DNA from: Soonwooa buanensis
GTDB taxonomy: Bacteria; Bacteroidota; Bacteroidia; Flavobacteriales; Weeksellaceae
Direction of reading: 5' to 3'
Length of the DNA stretch: 64,000 nucleotides
Assembly: GCF_900167905.1 (NCBI RefSeq)
Contig: NZ_FUYZ01000008.1
Coordinates: forward strand, 1 to 64,000
The notes beneath the pieces were generated by a model that was not told the DNA's origin, did no database searches, and saw nothing but the letters and a program-made list of their open reading frames with translations. This document shows positions 42,626-51,568 of this stretch, piece after piece. Numbering within the stretch: the first letter of the stretch is position 1; each line of letters starts with the position of its first letter. A program made the translations under genes and the position numbers.

Positions 42626-43963
42626 TTAGAACTTCCCTGTTATCCACTTAACAATGTCATTTCCAAAGATTAACACCATTAGTCCAAGTAAGAAAATAAC
42701 ACCAATCATTTGTGCATTTTCTAAGACTTTTTGCGGAACAGGTTTGCCTGTAATCATTTCCCACAATGTGAAAACAACATGACCACCATCTAAGCCCGGA
42801 ATCGGGATTAAGTTAAGGAAGGCTAACCAAACAGAAAACATAGCTGTAAAGCTCCAGAAAAACTCCCAATTAATAGTCTCTGGCATTTGTTTGATGATAC
42901 CAATTGGTCCAGATACTTTTTTGTAACCTTCTGTTTTGCTGTTAAAGATAATTTTGAACTGCTTAACCTGCATTACCAATACATCGATAGTTCTTTCGAA
43001 ACCTCTTGGGATAGACTCTAGGAAAGTGTAGTTTTTAACAACTTGTGTTTTGTCAAGTTCTTTTTGCGCTAAAGCCCCATTAATACCAAAACCTAATTTA
43101 CCATCTTTACCAAGTGTCGTTTGTAAAGTTTCAACTTGATTATTTCGATCAACTTTTACTGAAATTGGTTTTCCAGCATTTTGTAATAAAGCTGTAGTCA
43201 CTTGATCGTAATATTGTGTTGGTTGATTATTAATCTCAATAATTTTGTCACCCTTTTTCAGTCCCATTGCCGCTGCAGGAAGATTAGGTGCAATACTATC
43301 TACAACTGCTGGAAAACGGTTACTGAAATACAATTTTGCTTCATTCGCTTTCAGGACTTCTGCAACACCATCCTCATTAACAGGGAAAGTCACCTCCTTA
43401 CCATCACGCAATACAGTTACATTATTTGCAAAAAGCATATTCATAATAGAAGTTTGCATGCGCTCTGCAGGCTTACCATCTATTTTTAAAATTTTATCTC
43501 CCGTTTTAAGACCCATTTTTGCGCCTTCTGAAGTGACTGCGATTCCAGCTTCAAACTTTGCATTGTCGTAATATTTTTCACCTTTAAAATAAGAAAGACA
43601 AGAATAGATTAACCAAGCCAAAAAGAAGTTAACCGTAACACCTCCTAACATAATGATAAGGCGTTGCCAAGCTGGCTTGCTACGGAATTCCCAAGGTTCT
43701 GCAGGTTTCTTAAGTTGATCGGTATCCATACTTTCGTCAACCATACCTGCGATTTTTACATAACCACCAAATGGAAGCCAACCGATACCATATTCGGTTT
43801 CGCCGATTTTCTTTTTAGCAATTGAAAACCAAGGATCAAAGAATAGATAGAACTTCTCTACTTTAGTTTTAAAAAGTTTTGCTGGGATAAAGTGTCCAAG
43901 CTCATGTAGAATAACAAGGATAGAAATACTCAGTATAAATTGAAATAACTGTTCTGGTGCCAT
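42626..43963 (-). CDS. rseP: Site-2 protease RseP
   Basis: This 445-aa integral-membrane zinc metalloprotease cuts anti-sigma factors within the membrane. The active site is HELGH (His20, Glu21, His24). Two PDZ domains lie at about 125-210 and 215-300 (GAKMGLKTGDKILKIDGKPAE and AAAMGLKKGDKIIEINNQPTQ). The second motif NLIPIPGLDGGH supplies the third zinc ligand. GGYVKIAGM follows the first helix. Length is typical. It has its own promoter and lies next to attR. Confidence 0.96.
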   Translation of the reverse strand: MAPEQLFQFILSISILVILHELGHFIPAKLFKTKVEKFYLFFDPWFSIAKKKIGETEYGIGWLPFGGYVKIAGMVDESMDTDQLKKPAEPWEFRSKPAWQRLIIMLGGVTVNFFLAWLIYSCLSYFKGEKYYDNAKFEAGIAVTSEGAKMGLKTGDKILKIDGKPAERMQTSIMNMLFANNVTVLRDGKEVTFPVNEDGVAEVLKANEAKLYFSNRFPAVVDSIAPNLPAAAMGLKKGDKIIEINNQPTQYYDQVTTALLQNAGKPISVKVDRNNQVETLQTTLGKDGKLGFGINGALAQKELDKTQVVKNYTFLESIPRGFERTIDVLVMQVKQFKIIFNSKTEGYKKVSGPIGIIKQMPETINWEFFWSFTAMFSVWLAFLNLIPIPGLDGGHVVFTLWEMITGKPVPQKVLENAQMIGVIFLLGLMVLIFGNDIVKWITGKF

Positions 43964-43988
43964 TTATTTTGTTTAAAATTAAATTACG

Positions 43989-43996
43989 CAAAGGTA
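43989..43996 (-). promoter_or_regulatory. Promoter -7 element for rseP
   Basis: Minus-strand TACCTTTG matches TAnnTTTG, 26 bases before the rseP start. Confidence 0.5.
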
Positions 43997-44028
43997 AGCA
44001 ATTGGAGTTACATTTCTTTACAAGAAAA

Positions 44029-44057
44029 AGACCCTATCCGTAGATAAGGTCTTTTTT
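44029..44057 (-). terminator. Terminator after the 158-aa barrel gene
   Basis: Minus-strand AAAGACCTTATC/GATAGGGTCTTT stem with a T run; the reverse also ends in Ts. Confidence 0.8.
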
Positions 44058-44079
44058 AACTATTTTTATAAATAATTTC

Positions 44080-44556
44080 TTATTTCAAAACATATTTGAA
44101 TCCTAAAGTAAAGCGTCCAGCTTCGAAGTTAGAATCGTTAGAAAGATTCCACCAAGGCTTCCAGTCAAAGCTCATTGCTAATGGAGCAGATGGGATTTTG
44201 TATTCTAAACCTAATTGTGGTCTAATAGCAAATGAAGTATCGCTATATCCTCCAGCTTTCCAAAATGTAAGTTGTGGACCAACACCGATGTACCATCCAA
44301 GGCCACCAGCACCGTTGAATTTTTGATTGTAGGTATAATCTGCACCTAATACAGTTGTGTTATCTCCAAACAACACTTGTACGTTACCTGCATTTCTTCC
44401 ATCGAAAGAGTGCTTATATTGAGGACCAAATAATGTTGGACCATCTCCTAAATCTACTGCAAGACCTAATGCGTCTCTATAAGACTGCGCATTTGCAAAT
44501 TGACTCCCTAGTGCTACTGCACCTAATAAAGTGATTGATTTAACTAAGTTTTTCAT
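44080..44556 (-). CDS. Outer-membrane beta-barrel-like protein
   Basis: This 158-aa protein has a signal peptide ending NAQ (LVKSITLLGAVALGSQFANAQ). Barrel-like strands follow (YRDALGLAVDLGDG, GNVQVLFGDNTTVLGADYTY, GLGWYIGVGPQLTFW, LGLEYKIPSAPLAMSFDWKPWW), with a C-terminal FTLGFKYVLK strand. Function unknown. It follows the similar barrel gene at 44603 by 46 bases, so the two probably form one unit. Confidence 0.8.
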   Translation of the reverse strand: MKNLVKSITLLGAVALGSQFANAQSYRDALGLAVDLGDGPTLFGPQYKHSFDGRNAGNVQVLFGDNTTVLGADYTYNQKFNGAGGLGWYIGVGPQLTFWKAGGYSDTSFAIRPQLGLEYKIPSAPLAMSFDWKPWWNLSNDSNFEAGRFTLGFKYVLK

Positions 44557-44602
44557 TATTGTAAATTTTAATAGTTTGTGTAATATTTCTTATTCTGATT
44601 TT

Positions 44603-45037
44603 TTATAAATTAACTACGACTCCCAAGCCGCCACGGTTTCCTAATTCTACAAAACCTCCAATTTTCTCTGTGAAGAAGTATCTAACACCGACATGTGCCC
44701 CAAAATCAAAAGTATCGCCCAAAACACCTAGAGTTACACCTGGATAAATGTCCAAATTGTTATCTAAATTGAGTAAATCATGCAAGTGATAATTAAAGCG
44801 TCCATGTATTGAAAAGTCAGATTTAGAATCGTTTTTTCCAAAATAGAGACCTAATCCTGCACCTACAGAAATGGCATCTGCGATACCATAATCATAACTA
44901 CCTTTAAGACCTAGACCTTCACTTCCATAAAAATTAAGACCTGCTTGTACCTTTTGATCGCCTTTTCCGTTCCAAGCTTGAGCCGAAGCTGTTGTCATCA
45001 TAAAGCAACCTAAAGCTGCTAGCATCAATTTCTTCAT
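44603..45037 (-). CDS. Outer-membrane barrel protein (DUF6646-like)
   Basis: This 144-aa protein has a signal peptide (MKKLMLAALGCFMMTTASAQ). It carries Gly/aromatic-rich strands (VQAGLNFYGSEGLGLKGSYDYGIADAISVGAGLGLYF) and ends FVELGNRGGLGVVVNL. I associate it, from memory, with the DUF6646 family of Flavobacteriia. Role unknown. Confidence 0.75.
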   Translation of the reverse strand: MKKLMLAALGCFMMTTASAQAWNGKGDQKVQAGLNFYGSEGLGLKGSYDYGIADAISVGAGLGLYFGKNDSKSDFSIHGRFNYHLHDLLNLDNNLDIYPGVTLGVLGDTFDFGAHVGVRYFFTEKIGGFVELGNRGGLGVVVNL

Positions 45038-45289
45038 ATTGTTTCTTCTATTTAAGTCCTAATCAAAAATAAGACCAAGAATTTATGGAGCGCATAATTT
45101 TTTAATAAAAAATAACAAAACATCGTGTTAAAATCCTCATAATTAAGTGTTTTAGATTCTTAAATATTAGTTTATTTTAAATTGTTCTAATGTTAATTGG
45201 ATTAGATCTTTGCAATATTTTTAAGCTTTTTACATTGTTGTTATGGATTTTTGAAAAATATCGCTACTAAAAATGCCATGTTTTTTGAC

Positions 45290-45297
45290 TAATTTTG
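45290..45297 (+). promoter_or_regulatory. Promoter -7 element for menD
   Basis: TAATTTTG matches TAnnTTTG, 21 bases before the ATG at 45319. The spacer 45038-45289 is otherwise featureless. Confidence 0.45.
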
Positions 45298-45318
45298 CCA
45301 AACTTAAGATTATATCTA

Positions 45319-46992
45319 ATGAAACAATATTCCTCAATACGAAGCGTACAGATTTTAGCACATGTTCTACAACAATATGGCATCGATAAAATTGTTGTAT
45401 CACCAGGTTCTAGAAACGCGCCTTTGGCAATTCATTTTTCCGAACTGGACGAGATGCAATGTTATAGTATTGTGGATGAGCGCTCAGCAGCTTTTGTCGG
45501 AATGGGGATGGCTAAAGCTCTTAAAAAACCTGTTGCATTAACTTGTACCAGTGGATCGGCAGCGACTAATTATTACCCTGCGATTGTTGAGGCTTTTTAT
45601 CAAAACATTCCGTTGTTGATTTTAACAGCAGATCGACCTGCAGATTATGTTGATATTTTTGATGGACAAACGATTCGCCAGAATCATCTTTATCAGCAAC
45701 ATTCCTATGGAGATTTTCAGTTAAAAGAAGACAAAGAGGAAGGTTCTTATGATTATAATCTTGATACTGTGAAAAAAGCAGTCGAATTATGTTTTGAAAA
45801 AAGTGGTCCTGTACACATCAATGTTCCTCTGAGTGAGCCACTTTATAATCTAGTGAACGAACTTCCTGTTTTACCAAGTGTTGAGTCAACTATTCAAAAA
45901 AAGAAATTTGATTTTGCACCAAACTTGACTGCAGAATGGAATACTTCAAAACGAATTTTGATTTTAGTTGGTAGTCAAGCTCCAAACCCAGAATTGCAAA
46001 TGCAATTATCGCAATTGGTTAAAAATCACAGTGTTGTAATTTTAACAGAAGTAACATCTAACTTAAACAACGAAAAATTCTTCTCACATATTGATCGATA
46101 TATTTTTAATTTTAATGAAGAAGATTTCAAAACATATGCACCAGATTTGCTGATTACAGTGGGTCAAAATGTTGTTTCTAAGAAGGTTAAGAAATTTTTA
46201 CGCGAAGCAAAACCAAAACATCATTGGCATATTGATGAGAACTGGCAACCAGATACTTACTTTGTTTTAGACCGAAATATTGAAGCAAAGCCAGAAGTGT
46301 TTTTCTCTAAATTGTTGAATAACATCAATCTAGAACCATCATCATATTACAATCTGTGGGATGTTTTGAGAGATAAAGCCGATGCGCGTCACGATGCTAC
46401 ACTTCCAAAAATTGGCTATTCAGATTTCTATTTGTTTAACATGCTTTCGGACGTTATTCCTGCTAATTATAAAGTTCATTTCTCAAACAGTTCGGCGATT
46501 CGTTATGCTCAACTTTTTGATTTTAATAAATTTGATTGTTACTGTAATCGTGGGACAAGTGGCATCGATGGTTGTACCTCAACTGCGATGGGATTTGCGA
46601 TGATGACTGACGAGCCAACACTTTTGATAACTGGAGACATTAGCTTTTTCTACGACATTAACGGACTTTGGAATCAATACATTCCGCCGTTTGCGAGAAT
46701 CGTGATTTTTAATAATGGCGAAGGCAACATTTTCAGAATTATTCCGGGACCAAGTGACACCAACGCGGTCGATGAGTTAATTGCCACGCAACATCACAAA
46801 AGTGCCGAACTTCTTGCTAAACATTTCGGTTTCGATTACATAAAAGCGGAAGACGAATTGAGTCTAGATCGTGTTGTTGAGACTTTCTTTAAACCTGGTC
46901 AAAAGCCAAAAATTCTTGAAGTGATGACAAAAGGACATCATAACGAAGATCAGTTAAAAGCTTATTTTGAAAACTTAAAACAGACTTTATAA
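45319..46992 (+). CDS. menD: SEPHCHC synthase (menaquinone biosynthesis)
   Basis: I use the ATG at 45319 (MKQYSSIRSVQIL), giving 557 aa; the eight extra residues from 45295 overlap the promoter. MenD is a thiamine-diphosphate enzyme joining isochorismate and 2-oxoglutarate, the first committed step to menaquinone. Visible motifs are VVSPGSRNAPLAIHF, VDERSAAFVGMGMAKAL, CTSGSAATNYYPA, DIFDGQTIRQNHLY and the cofactor motif LLITGDISFFYDINGLWN...IVIFNNGEGNIF. It converges on the pabC-like gene with a 6-base overlap. Confidence 0.95.
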   Translation: MKQYSSIRSVQILAHVLQQYGIDKIVVSPGSRNAPLAIHFSELDEMQCYSIVDERSAAFVGMGMAKALKKPVALTCTSGSAATNYYPAIVEAFYQNIPLLILTADRPADYVDIFDGQTIRQNHLYQQHSYGDFQLKEDKEEGSYDYNLDTVKKAVELCFEKSGPVHINVPLSEPLYNLVNELPVLPSVESTIQKKKFDFAPNLTAEWNTSKRILILVGSQAPNPELQMQLSQLVKNHSVVILTEVTSNLNNEKFFSHIDRYIFNFNEEDFKTYAPDLLITVGQNVVSKKVKKFLREAKPKHHWHIDENWQPDTYFVLDRNIEAKPEVFFSKLLNNINLEPSSYYNLWDVLRDKADARHDATLPKIGYSDFYLFNMLSDVIPANYKVHFSNSSAIRYAQLFDFNKFDCYCNRGTSGIDGCTSTAMGFAMMTDEPTLLITGDISFFYDINGLWNQYIPPFARIVIFNNGEGNIFRIIPGPSDTNAVDELIATQHHKSAELLAKHFGFDYIKAEDELSLDRVVETFFKPGQKPKILEVMTKGHHNEDQLKAYFENLKQTL

Positions 46993-47616
46993 ATCGTCGA
47001 TATCCAAAATTTTGGAAGGTAGATTTTTAATTTTTGATATAGGATAAATGAAATTTTCGTCAAAATCATTCAATGCATTAATGATTTGAAAATGAGAAAA
47101 TTCCAAAATATTATCAACCGAAATTGCTGTTGACTTTATTTGATTTTGTTTTAAAAGATGTTGTCTTTGTACACCATTTAACAAATAAGTTTCGGGCGTG
47201 TACCAAGTTTTATCTTTTAGGAAAAGCAAATTGCTAAAACAGGTATCTGTTACATTTCCGTTTTGTAAAATAATGACTTCGTCAGCTTGAGATTTTTGTT
47301 TTAAATGATCAAAATTTTTCCTATCAAAATACTTAAATTGATAGTTGAGATTATCATCAGTAACTAATTCGAAATCTTCAATTTCTGAAATTGCATAGGG
47401 TAACATTTGTGTTTTAATATTATTTTCTAAATCATAAACCAAACGGAATTTGTACAAGCCATCTTCATCATGATTCAAATTTTCAAAAACTTCTAAAACA
47501 TCGATTCGACAATCTTTTTCGAAGTGCGAAAAAGTCTCAATTATCCGTTGTTGATGCAATTCTGCAAGGAAGATTTTTTGATCTTCAACTTTGATACTTT
47601 CAATAAATTGGAGCAT
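46987..47616 (-). CDS. pabC: Aminotransferase class IV, aminodeoxychorismate lyase-like
   Basis: This 209-aa protein is shorter than typical PabC (about 270 aa). It retains FRLVYD (substrate loop), the Lys-bearing FKYFDRKNFDHLKQKS, EVIILQNGNVTDTCFSNLLFLKD and YLLNGVQRQHLL. It should release pyruvate from aminodeoxychorismate to give 4-aminobenzoate for folate. It is encoded directly after the pabB-like gene with a 17-base overlap, so coupling supports the assignment. Confidence 0.8.
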   Translation of the reverse strand: MLQFIESIKVEDQKIFLAELHQQRIIETFSHFEKDCRIDVLEVFENLNHDEDGLYKFRLVYDLENNIKTQMLPYAISEIEDFELVTDDNLNYQFKYFDRKNFDHLKQKSQADEVIILQNGNVTDTCFSNLLFLKDKTWYTPETYLLNGVQRQHLLKQNQIKSTAISVDNILEFSHFQIINALNDFDENFIYPISKIKNLPSKILDIDDL

Positions 47617-48577
47617 AAATTTTATTTTTCATTTCTTCGTATTCGTCGAGTAGTTGGCTTTGATGCGTAATGCCGCCGCCACTTTTAAAAACAAACTTGT
47701 CGCCATCTTTTTCAATAAAACGAATCATGACGCAAGAATCTAAATTTTCGCCATCAAAAAATCCAGAAACGCCAGAATAAAAACTTCGGTCATAGTTTTC
47801 GGCTTCCAAAATTATTTCTAAAGTTTTCTTTTTTGGCGCGCCAAGAATAGAGCCAGCTGGCAAAAGAAGATTAAGAATGCTACCGATTTTATACTGAAAT
47901 TTAGGTTTTAAAGTTCCTGAAATTTCAGAACTCATTGCAAAAAGATTTTTTTGTTGCGTTTGAATATAATCAATCCGTTGAAACTCATCCACTTTAACAT
48001 CATTTGCGACCATACTTAGGTCATTTCGTAGCAAATCCACAACGGTATAATGTTCAGCTTTTTCTTTGATGTTGGCTTTTAGAAGCTCTTTTGCATTAGG
48101 AATATCGGCATCAATTGTACCCTTCATTGGATGTGTAACAATCTGATTGTCTTTTATTTCAATAAAAGTTTCGGGAGAAAAAAACACAAATTTATTCGGA
48201 ATACAAGCTTTATATTTCGCTTTAGAATGTGCAAAAACTTCTTCTAAAGTATAATTAATTTCGATAGGCGTTTTTCTCGTATAATTCACTAAATATGAGT
48301 TGCCTTTCTTCAAATTTTCTTGAACTAAATCAAATCCTTTTTGGTAAGATTCTAAAGATTCAGCATTAAAGCTAAGATTGAATTTTTTATTATTAATTAC
48401 TTCTTTACTAGCACTTTGTATATTTGGAAATTCTATTTTAATATTCGAATTTTTAAGTTCACTTTCTGTTAAAAGAATCATTTTTTCTTTTAGAAAATCA
48501 ATAAAAAACACAAACGGAATTTTTGACAAAGAAAGTTTGTCAATAGCTGCGAAATCAAAATCAATTTCTTGTAACAT
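47600..48577 (-). CDS. pabB: Aminodeoxychorismate synthase component I
   Basis: I place the start at 48577 (MLQEIDFDFAA), giving 325 aa; the 13 residues before it run into the divergent promoter region. The chorismate-binding enzyme motifs are NYTRKTPIEI, FVFFSPETFIEIKDNQIVTHPMKGTI, LLRNDLSMVAND, LLPAGSILGAPKKKTLEII and FYSGVSGFFDGENLDSCVMIR. The short length without an N-terminal domain matches the compact PabB of Bacteroidota. It overlaps the pabC-like gene, so together they would make 4-aminobenzoate; the amidotransferase subunit is not in the window. Confidence 0.9.
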   Translation of the reverse strand: MLQEIDFDFAAIDKLSLSKIPFVFFIDFLKEKMILLTESELKNSNIKIEFPNIQSASKEVINNKKFNLSFNAESLESYQKGFDLVQENLKKGNSYLVNYTRKTPIEINYTLEEVFAHSKAKYKACIPNKFVFFSPETFIEIKDNQIVTHPMKGTIDADIPNAKELLKANIKEKAEHYTVVDLLRNDLSMVANDVKVDEFQRIDYIQTQQKNLFAMSSEISGTLKPKFQYKIGSILNLLLPAGSILGAPKKKTLEIILEAENYDRSFYSGVSGFFDGENLDSCVMIRFIEKDGDKFVFKSGGGITHQSQLLDEYEEMKNKIYAPIY

Positions 48578-48628
48578 TCTTTTATTAGGCTTTGAAGCTT
48601 TATTTTTGCAGCTCAAATATAAATCAAT

Positions 48629-49348
48629 ATGGAGAATACTCCCAACAATTCTGAAATCAATATTGTACTTTCTCGTGCTTTTGCTTTGTGGAGCAATACG
48701 ATGAAGTTCCAGATAAGTTTTAGCATCTTTTATTTTGCAATACTTTTAGTTTTGGCATCTTTTGCGTTTAATTATTTCGGAATTAATAAAAAGGTTGAAG
48801 ACTTTGCACCTCTGATGCAGTCGGATCCAGATGCTTTCATGGCAAAACTTCGAGAACTTGCGGTGACACCAGAATATTCGAATTTTGTGTATGTTATTGT
48901 TTTAATAAAAGCTTTGGTTTTCCCTCTTAATATTGGGATGTTTAAAGTCTATGCCATGAAGGAGATGGGCGAAAATCCTGGTCTGAACGATATGTTGGCG
49001 GGTTACCAAGGCCTTAGTTTTTTCAAATATTTCACCTACGGGATTTTCTGGGGTTGCGTTTATTACTTATGTTCTATTTTTGCGCCTTTGCTGTTGGTTT
49101 GGGTTTTAGTTACTTTTTTTGTTAGTCCGCTGATGTTTTTTACAAACATTAATAGTTTTCAGGCGATTGGTAAGAGCTTTCAAGCGATTCGTGCTAACTT
49201 CTTCATTATTTTCGTTTGTACAATTGTTGCGATTTTGTTTTCATATTCTGGTATTTTGATGTTTGGATTTGGAATATTATTGACGTTTCCGTTTTGGAAT
49301 GCTATCATTTATTCGTGTTTTCGACAGATTTTTACTGTGAAAAATTAA
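48629..49348 (+). CDS. Polytopic membrane protein, paralogue of the next gene
   Basis: This 239-aa protein has about five membrane helices (30-50, 95-115, 135-170, 195-215, 215-235). The pattern SRAFALWSNTMKFQISFSIFYFAILLVLASFAF and ISKA-like FQAIGKSFQAIRANFFIIFVCTIVAILFSY recurs in the gene at 49414 (DAISKAFNIAKENYGTFLGVAVLSAIISF). Function is unknown. It resembles membrane domains of the glycerophosphodiesterase/DUF975 type. Confidence 0.75.
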   Translation: MENTPNNSEINIVLSRAFALWSNTMKFQISFSIFYFAILLVLASFAFNYFGINKKVEDFAPLMQSDPDAFMAKLRELAVTPEYSNFVYVIVLIKALVFPLNIGMFKVYAMKEMGENPGLNDMLAGYQGLSFFKYFTYGIFWGCVYYLCSIFAPLLLVWVLVTFFVSPLMFFTNINSFQAIGKSFQAIRANFFIIFVCTIVAILFSYSGILMFGFGILLTFPFWNAIIYSCFRQIFTVKN

Positions 49349-49413
49349 AATTTTTATATAATTAATCTAAATCTTTAGAAAAAATTGTAATTTGGAACAA
49401 CAAAAAATAAAAT

Positions 49414-50142
49414 ATGGAAACATTTAACGAATTTGATTCGCAAGCAAAAGTCCCAGCTAAGAACACGGGCGACATTATTTCTCATGCTTTTGAGACGTAC
49501 AAAGGTGTAGTGCTTTACGCAATTGTAACGATGATTCTTTACCTTATTATTTCTTTTATAATCCAAGCAATTTCTGGCTTTAACTCTCAAGCAATTTATG
49601 AAGAAGCTATGATTAGTGGTGGCCAGATTGACTATTTAGCAATCCCAGGACTTAAAACTTATTATGCAATTTCTTCTCTATTTGGACTTTTATTGTCTCC
49701 ACTATTTTTGGGATTAATTTATATTTCTCATAAAGTAAATACGAAACAACAAGTTTCTTTCTCGGATTTGTTTTACGCTTACAAAGAGAATTTAATTAAC
49801 ATTATTGTTTATAGTTTAATTACAGGTATTATTTTAACTATCGGATTTACTGCTTGTTTAATTCCTGGTTTATTATTAATGCCATTATTTTTTATTGGTT
49901 ATCCAATTTTGATTTTCGAAAAAGCGAGTGCAATTGATGCTATATCAAAAGCTTTTAACATCGCTAAAGAAAATTATGGTACTTTTTTAGGTGTTGCGGT
50001 TTTATCAGCGATTATTAGTTTTGCTGGTATTATTCTTTGTGGTATTGGACTATTGGCAACAGCGCCATTTTATCTAACTGCTGCTTATTCATTATATATT
50101 GCATTTGTTGGACTTCCAAAACAAATTACTTACAATCCTTAA
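49414..50142 (+). CDS. Polytopic membrane protein, second of a related pair
   Basis: This 242-aa protein has about six membrane helices, with IISHAFETYKGVVLYAIVTMILYLIISFIIQ at the start. CLIPGLLLMPLFFIGYPILIFEKASAIDAISKAFNIAKENYGTFLGVAVL carries the conserved W/P-x-P-L-x-x-E-K-x-S-x-x-x-A-x-x-x-S signature seen in DUF975/DUF7544-like membrane proteins. It lies 18 bases upstream of the permease gene. No substrate can be inferred. Confidence 0.75.
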   Translation: METFNEFDSQAKVPAKNTGDIISHAFETYKGVVLYAIVTMILYLIISFIIQAISGFNSQAIYEEAMISGGQIDYLAIPGLKTYYAISSLFGLLLSPLFLGLIYISHKVNTKQQVSFSDLFYAYKENLINIIVYSLITGIILTIGFTACLIPGLLLMPLFFIGYPILIFEKASAIDAISKAFNIAKENYGTFLGVAVLSAIISFAGIILCGIGLLATAPFYLTAAYSLYIAFVGLPKQITYNP

Positions 50143-50160
50143 TTAAATAAAACTATTAAA

Positions 50161-51255
50161 GTGCCTAATTCTGAAAAACAAATTAGCGGAAACGTTATTA
50201 AACAAATCGCCCTTATCTTACTGATTGTCATATTAGTTGGGCTTATCTGTTATAATCTTGCTTTATTTATTCCTTCATTATTAGGCGCTTTAACTTTATA
50301 CATTATTTCCAGAAAATATCTTCTTTATCTTATCGAAGTTAAAAACTGGAAACCATCTTTAGCTGCCACAGTTATAATAATTGCAACGCTTCTAGTTCTT
50401 ATTCTACCAGTGTATTGGATCGTAGATATGCTCATTGAGAAGTTGGGAAATGCCCAAGCTTATATGGGAAAATTCAATGCATTTATCGATAAAGTGCATG
50501 ATTATGTCTATGCGCAAATTCATGTTGATATCCTTAGCAAAGAAAATCTTGACAAACTAAAAGCTGCAGCAGGCAAGTTTTCGACATCAGCTCTTAGTAC
50601 AACTTTTAATACATTCACGATTATATTTTCGATGTATTTTATTTTGTATTTTATGCTGGTTGATCCTCGAAAGTTTGAGAAATTACTTACAAATGCAGCA
50701 CCTTTCAAAAAAGCAAATATCAATTTATTAGGCGAAAAAATCCGAAAAATGGTAATCGCAAATGCGATCGGAATTCCTGTAGTTGCACTTGGACAAGGTA
50801 TTGTTGGCTTAGTCGGTTATTTTATTTTTGGAGCGCCGAGTCCAGTTCTTTTATTTGCATTGACATTTGTTGCAAGTATGATTCCAATAGTTGGTGCCGC
50901 GATTGTCTATGTTCCGGTTTGTATTTTTATGATTGCTGAAGGTCAAACAGGTCCAGGACTAGGATTAGCTGCTTATTGTTTGGTTGTAGTTGGTTTAACA
51001 GACAATCTACTTCGATTTACATTATTAAAAAAACTAGAAAACATTCACCCTCTAAATACGGTCTTCGGAATTATTGCAGGGATGAATATTTTTGGTTTTT
51101 TAGGTTTAATATTTGGGCCAATTTTGGTGTCTGTGACGGTTTTATTAATTCAGGTTTATCGCAACGAATTTTCAGACGACGATGACGAAACTCCCAAAGA
51201 TATTGTCTTACCCGACAATGACCAACTTGAACAAAAAGTAGATTTAATTATATAA
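50161..51255 (+). CDS. AI-2E family transporter
   Basis: This 364-aa protein starts at a GTG (50161), 18 bases after the preceding stop. It has eight or so membrane helices and the family's conserved region VIANAIGIPVVALGQGIVGLVGYFIFGAPSPVLLFALTFVASMIPIVGAAIVYVP. LLKKLENIHPLNTVFGIIAGMNIFGFLGLIFGPIL follows. Family members export autoinducer-2, ions or unknown solutes; the name does not fix the substrate. An acidic tail follows (DDDDETPKD). Confidence 0.92.
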   Translation: MPNSEKQISGNVIKQIALILLIVILVGLICYNLALFIPSLLGALTLYIISRKYLLYLIEVKNWKPSLAATVIIIATLLVLILPVYWIVDMLIEKLGNAQAYMGKFNAFIDKVHDYVYAQIHVDILSKENLDKLKAAAGKFSTSALSTTFNTFTIIFSMYFILYFMLVDPRKFEKLLTNAAPFKKANINLLGEKIRKMVIANAIGIPVVALGQGIVGLVGYFIFGAPSPVLLFALTFVASMIPIVGAAIVYVPVCIFMIAEGQTGPGLGLAAYCLVVVGLTDNLLRFTLLKKLENIHPLNTVFGIIAGMNIFGFLGLIFGPILVSVTVLLIQVYRNEFSDDDDETPKDIVLPDNDQLEQKVDLII

Positions 51256-51256
51256 A

Positions 51257-51511
51257 ATGACGCCCGAAATTCTGCAAGAACTTTGCAAAGTAAAAATGCC
51301 GTATGGGAAACATAAAGACCAATGGATTATTGACCTTCCGATTTCTTATTTGGAATGGTTCAATCGCAAAGGTTTTCCTCAAAACAAACTAGGTTCGCAG
51401 TTAGCAACGATTTATGAAGTTAAGCTTAATGGTCTAGATCATATCTTTACAGCGATACGTGAGCACAAAAAGCCCGAAGCTCCTTCGAAACCTCGGGTTT
51501 ATAAATTATAA
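51257..51511 (+). CDS. DUF3820 family protein
   Basis: This 84-aa protein has MPYGKHKDQWIIDLPISYLEWFNRKGFPQNKLGSQLATIYEVKLNGL, the hallmark of DUF3820 (P-[YF]-G-K-[HY]-K-G...L..Y...F). The family is suggested to bind nucleic acids as a quorum-sensing-regulator-like fold, without proof. It starts 1 base after the permease stop, so it is co-transcribed. Confidence 0.9.
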   Translation: MTPEILQELCKVKMPYGKHKDQWIIDLPISYLEWFNRKGFPQNKLGSQLATIYEVKLNGLDHIFTAIREHKKPEAPSKPRVYKL

Positions 51512-51568
51512 TTTTCTTTTCTAAAATCTTTTTTCTCAATAAAATCTTTGTTTTTGTATTTTTAGAAC

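Noticed and set aside
48578-48616. Longer start for pabB
   Set aside because: The added residues lie in the divergent intergenic region and have no counterpart in compact PabB proteins.
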